From assembly GCF_000282895.1 (NCBI RefSeq), contig NZ_ALBQ01000059.1:62001-126000 (forward strand): DNA of 64,000 nucleotides. Reading direction: 5' to 3'. The first letter of the stretch is position 1. Each line of letters begins with the position of its first letter. Positions 56,517 through 64,000 of the stretch are shown here, in pieces. A program made the translations under genes and the position numbers. The notes beneath the pieces were generated by a model that was not told where the DNA came from, searched no databases, and saw only the letters and a program-made list of their open reading frames with translations. This DNA comes from Sphingomonas sp. ATCC 31555 (GTDB lineage Bacteria > Pseudomonadota > Alphaproteobacteria > Sphingomonadales > Sphingomonadaceae).

Positions 56517-57295
56517 CAGCCGTACCTTCCGGTGATATAGTCCTTCGTACGCTCCTGGCGGGGGGCGGTGAAGATATTGTCGGTCTCGCCATATTCGACG
56601 AGCTGGCCGAGATGGAAGAAGGCCGTGCGCTGTGAAACGCGGGCCGCTTGCTGCATGTTGTGTGTGACGATCACGATGGCGTAGCGGCCGCGCAGCTCGT
56701 GGATCAGTTCCTCGATCTTGGCGGTCGCGATCGGATCGAGCGCGCTCGCCGGCTCGTCCATCAGGATCACTTCGGGATCGACCGCGATCGCGCGGGCGAT
56801 GCACAGCCGCTGCTGCTGGCCGCCGGACAGCGCGGTGCCGCTGTCGGATAGGCGATCCTTTACTTCTTCCCACAGACCGGCGCGCTTCAGCGAGCGTTCG
56901 ACGATCGCCTCGAGATCGGCCTTGGACGCCGCCAGCCCATGAATGCGCGGGCCGTAGGCGACATTCTCGAAGATCGATTTGGGGAACGGGTTCGGCTTCT
57001 GGAACACCATGCCGACGCGGGCGCGCAGCTGCACCACGTCCATGTCCGACGAATAGATGTTCTCGCCGTCGAGCAGGATCTCGCCGGTGACGCGCGCGCT
57101 GGGGATGGTATCGTTCATCCGGTTGAGCGTGCGCAGGAAGGTGGATTTGCCGCAGCCGGACGGGCCGATGAACGCTGTGACCTTGTCCATGTCGATGTCG
57201 ATGGAGACGTTCTTCACCGCCTGGTTGTCGCCATAGGCGACGCTGACGTCGCGGGCCGACATCTTATGCGGTGCGGGGGAGGAGGCGAAGGTCAT
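56516..57295 (-). CDS. pstB: Phosphate ABC transporter ATPase PstB
   Basis: A 259-aa ATPase: VTAFIGPSGCGKSTFLRTLNRMND (Walker A), VGMVFQKPNPFPKSIFENVAYG (Q-loop), ALSGGQQQRLCIARAIA (signature), VILMDEPASALDP (Walker B) and IVTHNMQQAAR. ATG 57295 overlaps the pstA stop by 1 bp. Confidence 0.98.
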   Translation of the reverse strand: MTFASSPAPHKMSARDVSVAYGDNQAVKNVSIDIDMDKVTAFIGPSGCGKSTFLRTLNRMNDTIPSARVTGEILLDGENIYSSDMDVVQLRARVGMVFQKPNPFPKSIFENVAYGPRIHGLAASKADLEAIVERSLKRAGLWEEVKDRLSDSGTALSGGQQQRLCIARAIAVDPEVILMDEPASALDPIATAKIEELIHELRGRYAIVIVTHNMQQAARVSQRTAFFHLGQLVEYGETDNIFTAPRQERTKDYITGRYG

Positions 57296-58596
57296 TACCA
57301 GCGAGTCTCGAACTTGTTGCGAAGATAGATGGCGAGCCCGTTCATCGCGAGCAGCACCGCGAGCAGCACCAGGATGGCCGCGCTCGTCTTTTCGACAAAG
57401 CCGCGGCTGACCTCGTCGGACCACAGGAAGATCTGCACCGGCAGCACCGTCGCCGGATCGGTGACGCCGCCCGGCGGCATGACTATGAAGGCGCGCATCC
57501 CGATCAGCAGCAGCGGTGCGGTTTCGCCCAGCGCGCGCGCCATGCCGATGATCGTGCCGGTGAGGATGCCGGGAAGGGCAAGCGGCAGCACATGGTGGAA
57601 CACCACCTGGATCGGGCTGGCGCCGATGCCGAGCGCCGCATCCCGGATCGACGGCGGCACGCCCTTGATCGCGTTGCGGCTGGCGATGACGATGACGGGC
57701 ATGATCATCAGCGCCAGCGTGACGCCGCCGACGAGCGGTGCCGAACGCGGCAGCATCGGCCCGAACACGCGGCCGCCGATTTCCCAGGTGCCGAGGAACA
57801 CGGCCAGGCCGAGCAGGCCGAAGATGATCGAGGGAACGGCGGCAAGGTTGTTGATCGACACCTCGATCAGGTCGGTCCAGCGGTTCTTCGGCGCATACTC
57901 CTCCAGGTAGATCGCTGATAGGACGCCCACTGGGAAGGCGATCAGGAAGGTGATCCCCATGGTGAGCAGCGACCCCTTCAGCGCTCCCCAGATGCCGACG
58001 GCCACGGGATCGGTGGAATCGGACTCGCTGAGGAACGTCCAGTTGAAGCCGCGCACCACCATGCCGGCTTCTTGCAGCCGCGCGACGGCGGCTTTGATTG
58101 CAGGCGTGCCTTCGCCCGCAAGCGCCTGATCGAAGGCGGTGGAGGCGGGCACGCGTACGACCCGCCGCTGTTCGAGCATCGCGGGGTCGCGTTTCACCGC
58201 GGCGCGAACGACGGTCCATGCGCTGGGCGCGATCAGGGTCGCGCCTTCGGGGCCGAAGGCGGCAGCGGCAGCATTTTCCACCGCATCTTCCAACCCGGCG
58301 CCGGCCAGCGCGAGATCGGCGGCCGGCGTGTTCAGGCGCGTGCGCTCCACCTGCACCCCGGCGGCGCGCAGATCGATCGGCAACGCCAGTTCGGTCGTGG
58401 TAAAGCCCCGCCAGCCCTGCGCCACCATGGTGAACAAAAGAAAGCCGAGGAACGCCGCCGACAGGATCACCGCCCCGGCACCGAGCACCCGGAACCGCCG
58501 TTCGGCGGCGTAGCGACGGCGGATGCGCCGCTGCATCGCCGGGCTGTTCCAGTCGGTCGGCCGCCGTTCGGCCGCGGGCGCTACGGGCTTATTCAT
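57295..58596 (-). CDS. pstA: Phosphate ABC transporter permease PstA
   Basis: A 433-aa permease with the long N-terminal extension usual in alphaproteobacteria (first helix AGAVILSAAFLGFLLFTMVAQG, then a periplasmic region to about residue 190) and a C-terminal permease domain with NLAAVPSIIFGLLGLAVFL and GMARALGETAPLLLIGM. It overlaps pstC by 8 bp. Confidence 0.96.
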   Translation of the reverse strand: MNKPVAPAAERRPTDWNSPAMQRRIRRRYAAERRFRVLGAGAVILSAAFLGFLLFTMVAQGWRGFTTTELALPIDLRAAGVQVERTRLNTPAADLALAGAGLEDAVENAAAAAFGPEGATLIAPSAWTVVRAAVKRDPAMLEQRRVVRVPASTAFDQALAGEGTPAIKAAVARLQEAGMVVRGFNWTFLSESDSTDPVAVGIWGALKGSLLTMGITFLIAFPVGVLSAIYLEEYAPKNRWTDLIEVSINNLAAVPSIIFGLLGLAVFLGTWEIGGRVFGPMLPRSAPLVGGVTLALMIMPVIVIASRNAIKGVPPSIRDAALGIGASPIQVVFHHVLPLALPGILTGTIIGMARALGETAPLLLIGMRAFIVMPPGGVTDPATVLPVQIFLWSDEVSRGFVEKTSAAILVLLAVLLAMNGLAIYLRNKFETRW

Positions 58597-59986
58597 ACGC
58601 CTCGCGATACTTCTTCACGACGCGGAGCGCGACGATGTTGAGCAGCAGGGTAATGACGAACAGGGTGAGGCCCAGCGCGAAGGCGGCCAGCGTCTTCGGG
58701 CTGTCGAATTCCGCCTCGCCGGTCAGCAGGTCGACGATCTGCTTGGTCACGGTGGTCGCGCTCTCGAGCGGGTTGAGCGTGATCGTCGCCGCGCCCGATG
58801 CGGCCATGACGACGATCATCGTCTCGCCGATCGCGCGGCTGACGGCGAGCAGCACGCCCGCCACCACGCCGGGCAGCGCGGCGGGCACCAGCACCTTCGA
58901 GATCGTCTCGCTGGTCGTGGCCCCCATCGCCAGGCTGCCGTCGCGCATCGAGGTGGGCACCGCCGCCAGCGAATCGTCTGCCATCGACGAGACGAACGGG
59001 ATGATCATCACGCCCATGACCAGGCCGGCGGCCAGCGCGCTTTCCGACGAGGCATAGGGATCGCCGAGCATCACCGCCAACTGGCGCACGGCAGGCGCCA
59101 CGGTGAGCGCGGCGAAATAGCCATAGACCACGGTCGGCACGCCCGCGAGCATCTCCAGCGTCGGCTTCATCCAGCGGCGGGTGGTGGGGCTGGCATATTG
59201 GGTGAGGTACACCGCGCTCATCAACCCGAACGGAATGGCGACCAGCATCGCGATTACCGCCCCGATGAAGAAGGTGCCCCAGAACAGCGGCACCGCGCCG
59301 AGCGATGCGCCGGGATCCTTGGCATCGATCACCTGCGGGCTCCAGTGCGTGCCGAACAGGAAATCGGTGATCGGCACCTGCGCGAAGAAGCGCAGCGATT
59401 CCCAGAACAGCGACACGAAGATGCCGAGCGTGGTGAGGATCGCGATCAGCGATGCGACCAGCAACGTCATCATCAGCGTGCGCTCCACCTGCGAACGCGC
59501 GCGAAAGTCCGGGCGGATGCGGGTGAGCGCAAAGGCGCCGCCGGCAAAGGCGAGCAGCGCCGCGACCGCCGTGCCGATCCAGGCGTAGCGGCTACGCGTC
59601 GCGCCGACGAGCGGCGCCAGCTGGCGTGCGAGCGGATCGACATCGCCGGCATAGGGATCTTCGGCCACCGCGCGCGCCTGGGCCAGCACCGAATCGCGCT
59701 CGAAGGCGAAATCCGAAAGTTGCGCGGCGGCGGGGCTCTGCAGGATCGTCTGCCGCACCATGCCGGGGCTGATCGCCGACCAGATCGCAAGGAACAGCAA
59801 GGGCGGCAGCACCGTCCATGCCGCGGCATACCAGCCATGCTGTGCGGGCAGCGAATGCAGCCGCTTGCGGCCGCCGCGATCGAACCGCGCCGCGCGCGCC
59901 CGCGCGGTGAGCCAACCGATCAGGCCAAGGCCGAGGATGACGAAACAGAGGGCGAAGCCGTTCACCGGGCCGGAATCCCCATGCAC
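58589..59986 (-). CDS. pstC: Phosphate ABC transporter permease PstC
   Basis: A 465-aa permease with an extended N terminus (helices at FALCFVILGLGLIGWLTA and AAAWTVLPPLLFLAIWSAI, then a periplasmic segment) and a core domain with PTVVYGYFAALTVAPAV and VSRAIGETMIVVMAASG. It lies 22 bp after pstS and overlaps pstA. Confidence 0.95.
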   Translation of the reverse strand: MHGDSGPVNGFALCFVILGLGLIGWLTARARAARFDRGGRKRLHSLPAQHGWYAAAWTVLPPLLFLAIWSAISPGMVRQTILQSPAAAQLSDFAFERDSVLAQARAVAEDPYAGDVDPLARQLAPLVGATRSRYAWIGTAVAALLAFAGGAFALTRIRPDFRARSQVERTLMMTLLVASLIAILTTLGIFVSLFWESLRFFAQVPITDFLFGTHWSPQVIDAKDPGASLGAVPLFWGTFFIGAVIAMLVAIPFGLMSAVYLTQYASPTTRRWMKPTLEMLAGVPTVVYGYFAALTVAPAVRQLAVMLGDPYASSESALAAGLVMGVMIIPFVSSMADDSLAAVPTSMRDGSLAMGATTSETISKVLVPAALPGVVAGVLLAVSRAIGETMIVVMAASGAATITLNPLESATTVTKQIVDLLTGEAEFDSPKTLAAFALGLTLFVITLLLNIVALRVVKKYREAYE

Positions 59987-60008
59987 GGAGGCGAGGCAGG
60001 CAGGCGCA

Positions 60009-61040
60009 TCATTTCAGTTCCGCGGGATCGAGCGGCAGCTGGCGCCGGATGCGATCGACCATCTGCGTCCGCATCGCTTCCGGTGCAGCGATCAGCCCGC
60101 GCTTCACCAGCGGGCCGGTGGGGCCCCACAGCCTGGCATAGAGCTGGAGGAAATCCTTAAGCCCCGGCACCGCCTTCAGGTGGCGCGTCTTGACGTAGAG
60201 ATAGAGCGGGCGGGCGCCGGGATAGCGGCCATCGGCGATCGTGGCATAGCTGGGGGCGATTCCTTCGATCGGCACGCCGTGCAGGCGGCTCTGGTTTTCC
60301 TCCAGATAGGAATAGCCGAAGATGCCGAGCGCGTTCGGGTTCTGCGCCAGGCCCTGCACGATCAGATTGTCGTTCTCGCCCTTGTCGACATAGGGGCCGT
60401 CGTCGCGGATGCGGTGGCAGCGCGCGTCGAACGGGGCGGAATCGGCCGCTGCCTTCAGCTTGCCGGCGTCCGGATCGGCTTCGATGCAGCCGGGCGAAAG
60501 GATCAGCTCCACAAACGCATCGCGGGTGCCGCTGGTGGAGGGCGGCCCCATCACCAGGATCGGGATCGGCGGCAGTGCCGGGTTCACGTCGCGCCAGGTG
60601 CGGGCCCGGTTGGGGCGGCCACCGGGATTGGCGGCCAGCGCCAGATAGATGTCGCGCTTGCCGAGCCGCAGCTTCGGCCCCTGGTTGGATTCGGCGAGCG
60701 CCACCCCGTCCAGCCCGATCACGATTTCCTCGATCGGCCCGACTTGGTTTGCCTGGCAGCGATCATATTCGTTGCGGGTCATCCGGCGCGACGCATTGGC
60801 GATATCCGGGAACTGGGCGCCGACGCCTTCACAGAAGCGCCGCAGGCCGGCGCCGCTGCCGATTGATTCCACCACAGGGGCCTTGCGGCCGCTGCGCGCG
60901 TTGACGAATGCTTCGGCCACGGCGGTGGTGAACGGGTAGACGGTGGACGAGCCGACGACGCGGATCTCACGCGTCGCGTTGCCGTCGCACGCGCAAAGCG
61001 CGAGCGTGGCGGATGCGATCAGCGCTAGACGACCCAGCAT
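60009..61040 (-). CDS. pstS: Phosphate-binding lipoprotein PstS
   Basis: A 343-aa periplasmic substrate-binding protein. LGRLALIASATLALCAC is a lipoprotein signal with Cys at about 17. The core has IRVVGSSTVYPFTTAVAEAF, VESIGSGAGLRRFCEG, DIANASRRMTRNE and GTRDAFVELIL, the phosphate-binding loops. ATG 61040 is used over a longer frame. A Pho-box-like motif lies about 80 bp upstream within the end of phoR. Confidence 0.95.
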   Translation of the reverse strand: MLGRLALIASATLALCACDGNATREIRVVGSSTVYPFTTAVAEAFVNARSGRKAPVVESIGSGAGLRRFCEGVGAQFPDIANASRRMTRNEYDRCQANQVGPIEEIVIGLDGVALAESNQGPKLRLGKRDIYLALAANPGGRPNRARTWRDVNPALPPIPILVMGPPSTSGTRDAFVELILSPGCIEADPDAGKLKAAADSAPFDARCHRIRDDGPYVDKGENDNLIVQGLAQNPNALGIFGYSYLEENQSRLHGVPIEGIAPSYATIADGRYPGARPLYLYVKTRHLKAVPGLKDFLQLYARLWGPTGPLVKRGLIAAPEAMRTQMVDRIRRQLPLDPAELK

Positions 61041-61119
61041 CGTCACTTCATGCTCCCCGGAGTTTCGGCGTTGGGCGCGGGCATGGCCTTGCCCCGCATC
61101 GTGCCCATCCGGCAATCGC

Positions 61120-61137
61120 GTTACGACTTTATGACAG
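61120..61137 (-). promoter_or_regulatory. Pho-box-like PhoB site upstream of pstS
   Basis: On the minus strand CTGTCATAAAGTCGTAAC: the first half matches the Pho-box repeat CTGTCAT exactly and the second half (TCGTAAC) partially. It overlaps the phoR stop codon and lies about 80 bp upstream of the pstS ATG, where PhoB could drive pstSCAB-phoU-phoB separately from phoR. Confidence 0.55.
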
Positions 61138-62332
61138 CCGGTTCGATCGGCAGCCGCACCGTCACGGTGGTGCCGACGCCGACGACGCTGGCGATGTCCA
61201 GCCGCCCGCGGTGACGTTCAACCACATGCTTGACGATGGCGAGCCCCAGGCCGGTGCCGCCGAGCGAGCGGCTGCGTCCCGAATCGACACGATAGAATCG
61301 CTCGGTGAGGCGCGGAATATGTTCGGGCGGTATGCCTTCGCCCTGATCGGTTACGGCCAGCCGCACCATGGTTTCGCCTTCGCTGCGCAGCGACACGGTG
61401 ACGGCGGTGCCGTGGCGGCCATATTTCATCGCGTTGCCGATGACGTTGTGGAGCACTTGGCTGAGCTGGGTGCGATCGCCGCGCACCGGGTGGACGGCTT
61501 CTATCTCGGTCACCAGATCGGCGGCGCGCGGGCTGCCCGACAGTTCCTGGCAGACCTGTGCGATCAGCGCATCCAGTTGCACCGATTCCGCCGGCGCGCG
61601 ATATTTGTCCGCCTCGATCCGGCTTAACGAGATCAGGTCGCTGATCAGCCGGTCCATGCGGCGGGCTTCGTCGTGCATGATCTTCAGGAAGCGCGCGCGA
61701 ATCTCCGGCTCCTCGCCGGCGCCGTCGGCCAGCGTTTCGACATAGCCGAGCAGCGAGGCGAGGGGGGTGCGCAGCTCGTGGCTGGCATTGGCGACGAAAT
61801 CGACGCGCATACGATCGGCGGTGTAGCTGCCGGTGCGGTCGATCAGGTGGACGACGCGCTCGCCGCTGGCCAGCGTGTGCACGCGCATTTCCCAGCGCTG
61901 CTCGCGCGTGCCTAGGCCGACAAGGTGGATCGGCGCGTTGGACAGCTGTTCGGCGGGATCGAGCAGGCGTTCGGCCGCGGCGGGATGGCGGATCGCCAGC
62001 CGCACGTCCTCGCCCAGGATATGCTCGCCCAGCAGCGCGCGGGACGCGGCGTTGGCCGCGATGACGCGGGTGGCATCGACCACCAGCACCGGCTCGGCGA
62101 TCGCTTCGATCACTTCGCCGGTGGCGGTTTCCGGCCCGCCGCCGGCGTGATCGTCGCGCGAGGCCGTGGCAGGCGGATCGCCGCCGATCACTACGATCAG
62201 GATCGCCGCGACTGCGCCGACGAACAGCACCAGCGCCGCCTGCGCGTCGCCGTTGAGGAAGAACCCCAGCAACGCGGCAAGCGCCGCGACGCCGATCGCA
62301 AGAATCGTCCGGATGGCGGGCGAGGATAGCAT
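61121..62332 (-). CDS. phoR: Phosphate regulon sensor histidine kinase PhoR
   Basis: A 403-aa membrane histidine kinase: two N-terminal helices (about 8-50), a PAS domain (about 74-170), the dimerisation box VDFVANASHELRTPLASLLGYVETL with His185, and the ATPase domain with NVIGNAMKYG (N box), VTDQGEGIPPEHIPRLTERFYRVD and GGTGLGLAIVKHVVERH. First gene of the pho/pst set. Confidence 0.96.
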   Translation of the reverse strand: MLSSPAIRTILAIGVAALAALLGFFLNGDAQAALVLFVGAVAAILIVVIGGDPPATASRDDHAGGGPETATGEVIEAIAEPVLVVDATRVIAANAASRALLGEHILGEDVRLAIRHPAAAERLLDPAEQLSNAPIHLVGLGTREQRWEMRVHTLASGERVVHLIDRTGSYTADRMRVDFVANASHELRTPLASLLGYVETLADGAGEEPEIRARFLKIMHDEARRMDRLISDLISLSRIEADKYRAPAESVQLDALIAQVCQELSGSPRAADLVTEIEAVHPVRGDRTQLSQVLHNVIGNAMKYGRHGTAVTVSLRSEGETMVRLAVTDQGEGIPPEHIPRLTERFYRVDSGRSRSLGGTGLGLAIVKHVVERHRGRLDIASVVGVGTTVTVRLPIEPAVIKS

Positions 62333-62412
62333 GTGCGCCTTCTAGCGCGCCGGCGCGGCAAGACGAGCCTGTATTTGGCGGCGGGGGCACCCGGCGGGCG
62401 CCCCCGTGCCGG

Positions 62413-64000
62413 TCAGAAGGTGGCGACCTTGACCATGAACCGCACGTTGCGGCCGGGCAGCACCACCTGATAGCGGTTGAGCGCGGCGGCGTTGCGCTGC
62501 ACCTCGTCGGTCAGGTTCTGGCCGACGATCGCGAACTCCACGCCCGGATAGGATTTGAACGGGCGCCAGGCGATGCTGGCATTGAGCGTGTTGTAACCTG
62601 GCGTTGCGGTGTCGAACGCGCCGAACTTGTCCTGGCGGCCGGCATGGGTGAACTGCACCGCAGCGTCGATCGGCACGCTGGTCCAGCGCACCCCGCCGCC
62701 GATCCGATACGGCGGGATGCGGGGGACGTTGCCGCCATTGTCGAGTGTCGCGCGGGTATAGTCGGCGAGTGCGGTGAGTTGCAGGGCCTGATCGTGGCTG
62801 CGCAGCAGGTCGTAGCTCGCCTTGCCTTCGGCGCCGCGGAAATGCGCGCCTTGCTGGCGATAGTTGAGCTCGCTCAGGTCGCCGCCGCCGCCGACCGCGC
62901 AGACGCCGTCGTCGTCACAGGTGCGGCCGGTGAGATCGCCGTAGATATAGTTGTGGAACCAGGTGGAGTAGAGGCTGCCGTCCAAATGGAATCGATCCAT
63001 GTCGTAGCGCAATGTCGCCTCGATCGAATTTGCGCGTTCGATCTTCAGCGTCGGATCGCCGGTTTCGAAGGTGCTCGGCCCGTCATGCCCGCCGCGGGCG
63101 AACAATTCGGTAATCGCCGGTGCGCGGCCGGTGCTGGAGCCGGTGAGCCCCAGCTTCACATGGCTGCCCACGTCCAGCAGCGCCCCGATTGCGCCGCTGA
63201 CCGGCGTATAGTCGCGGCTGGTGAAGATGTCGGAGGCCGGGGTGCCTTCCACCCGGACATGCTCCACCCGGCCGCTGGCCTGGAGATGCAGAATGTCGGT
63301 CAGCGGCAATTCGGTGAAGAGATAGGCTGCTTCGCTCTGCGTCGTCGTGGGGAACAGATAGGAGCTGTCCTCGCCGATCGCCGAGAATTTGCGATTCTGC
63401 ACTTCGAAGCCCAGCGCCGAGTTGCGCACTGGACCTAGCGGGTTGAACAGAAACTCCAGGTGTCCGTCGAACTCCTTGTTGCGGAAGGTGGTGTCGATCG
63501 TGCCGTCCGGCTCCTTCTCGTCATGCGTGTAATCCGCATAGCTGGCGTCGAGATTGACCGACTTCAGCGGTCCGGCGTTCACCGCGAAAACGTCGCGCGT
63601 CATCACCTTGGTCTGGCGCATGTCGATGAAGGTGGTGTCGCTGGGGATGCCGTACTTCGAATTATACTGGCTGACCGATACGCCGACATGGCTGGCATCG
63701 TCGCCGCCGAAGAAATAGGAACCGCCGAGCGACGCGCCATGGCCGCGGAAGAAGCTGTTCTGCTGGGTGCCGAGCGGCGTGTCGTAATCGCCGGCGTCGC
63801 GATAGAAGCCGTCCGCGTGGAGCGCGACCTGCCCCAGCTTGGCATCCACCAGCGCGCCGCCTTCGCCCACATTGGCAACCGTTCCATAGCTGCCGACGGC
63901 CTCGCCCGACAGCGCTTCTTTGGGCAGCGCCATCGGCACGCGGTTGTTGAGCACGTTCACGACGCCGCCGATCGCCTGGCTGCCATAGCGCAGCGTGCCG
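62413..64000 (-). CDS. TonB-dependent outer-membrane receptor (5' end outside window)
   Basis: The frame continues past the right edge; the residues at the edge, LRYGSQAIGGVVNVLNNRVP, are the end of the plug domain, so only part of the plug and the barrel are in the window. The barrel shows alternating strands (GGSYFFGGDDASHVGVSVSQYNSKYG, LKLGLTGSSTGRAPAITELFARG, SIEATLRYDMDRFHLDGSLYSTWFHNYIYGD) and ends in aromatic RNVRFMVKVATF, typical of receptor C termini. The substrate is not evident; the general pattern resembles ZnuD-like receptors. Confidence 0.88.
   Translation of the reverse strand, partial: GTLRYGSQAIGGVVNVLNNRVPMALPKEALSGEAVGSYGTVANVGEGGALVDAKLGQVALHADGFYRDAGDYDTPLGTQQNSFFRGHGASLGGSYFFGGDDASHVGVSVSQYNSKYGIPSDTTFIDMRQTKVMTRDVFAVNAGPLKSVNLDASYADYTHDEKEPDGTIDTTFRNKEFDGHLEFLFNPLGPVRNSALGFEVQNRKFSAIGEDSSYLFPTTTQSEAAYLFTELPLTDILHLQASGRVEHVRVEGTPASDIFTSRDYTPVSGAIGALLDVGSHVKLGLTGSSTGRAPAITELFARGGHDGPSTFETGDPTLKIERANSIEATLRYDMDRFHLDGSLYSTWFHNYIYGDLTGRTCDDDGVCAVGGGGDLSELNYRQQGAHFRGAEGKASYDLLRSHDQALQLTALADYTRATLDNGGNVPRIPPYRIGGGVRWTSVPIDAAVQFTHAGRQDKFGAFDTATPGYNTLNASIAWRPFKSYPGVEFAIVGQNLTDEVQRNAAALNRYQVVLPGRNVRFMVKVATF

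Noticed and set aside
62383..62405. GC-rich hairpin after the TonB-dependent receptor gene
   Set aside because: Ten-base stem with a GU pair and 3-nt loop but no T tract; too weak to list as a terminator.
1..64000. CRISPR arrays, tRNA/rRNA genes, insertion sequences
   Set aside because: Looked for regular spaced repeats, tRNA-like CCA or GGTTCGA segments and transposase motifs; none was convincing in this window.

Overview
The window is a high-GC alphaproteobacterial chromosome segment, almost certainly from a Sphingomonas-type organism. It carries a complete sphingan exopolysaccharide cluster (the gellan / welan / S-88 family). Read in reverse, the gene order matches the published sps/gel order: spsG, S, R, Q, I, K, L, J, F, D, C, E, urf32, urf26, atrD, atrB, spsB, rmlACBD. 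Which sphingan is made cannot be decided from the sequence. The four backbone transferases are present (SpsB Glc-1-P, SpsK GlcA, SpsL Glc, SpsQ Rha).

Layout. 1-861: a left-truncated 2OG-Fe(II) oxygenase and a DUF1289 protein. 1026-5923 (minus): rmlD, B, C, A for dTDP-L-rhamnose, then spsB. 6473-10837: a PEP-CTERM protein and the divergent AtrB/AtrD type I secretion pair. 10885-16741 (minus): EpsI-like protein, exosortase, SpsE, SpsC, SpsD and the outer-membrane barrel SpsF. 17023-22714: a small membrane protein, the SpsJ ATPase, SpsL, SpsK, SpsI (EpsD-type prolyl isomerase) and SpsQ in alternating orientations. 22912-27935 (plus): SpsR beta-helix, SpsS flippase, SpsG polymerase, followed by a Tat-exported beta-helix protein. 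30374-36406: proS, an SGNH hydrolase, an acyltransferase-3 protein, a chimeric fragment of a second proS, and a pectin methylesterase. 36431-39912: two hexapeptide acyltransferases, a GT1 glycosyltransferase and a second 2OG oxygenase. 39953-55020: mostly housekeeping (RNase R, LacI regulator, LplT-like MFS, APH-like kinase, PgsA, MoaD/E, OxyR-AhpF-AhpC, TSUP exporter, CysE, SDR). 55113-62332 (minus): phoR-pstSCAB-phoU-phoB. 62413-end: a TonB-dependent receptor cut by the window edge.

How it fits together. Rml enzymes supply dTDP-rhamnose. SpsB primes undecaprenyl phosphate, and K, L and Q complete the tetrasaccharide. SpsS flips it, SpsG polymerises it, and SpsC/E/D/F export it. Interleaved with this is an exosortase module: EpsH-like exosortase, separate EpsI, EpsD-like isomerase, an 83-aa membrane protein and one PEP-CTERM substrate. 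The most informative anomaly lies at proS. A diverged, internally deleted 3' end of a second proS sits 3.4 kb downstream of the intact gene, sharing a 48-bp exact repeat, and it brackets the SGNH hydrolase and acyltransferase genes. This looks like a recombination scar marking a boundary of acquired polysaccharide DNA. All identifications were made by reading motifs and gene order; no database search was run.
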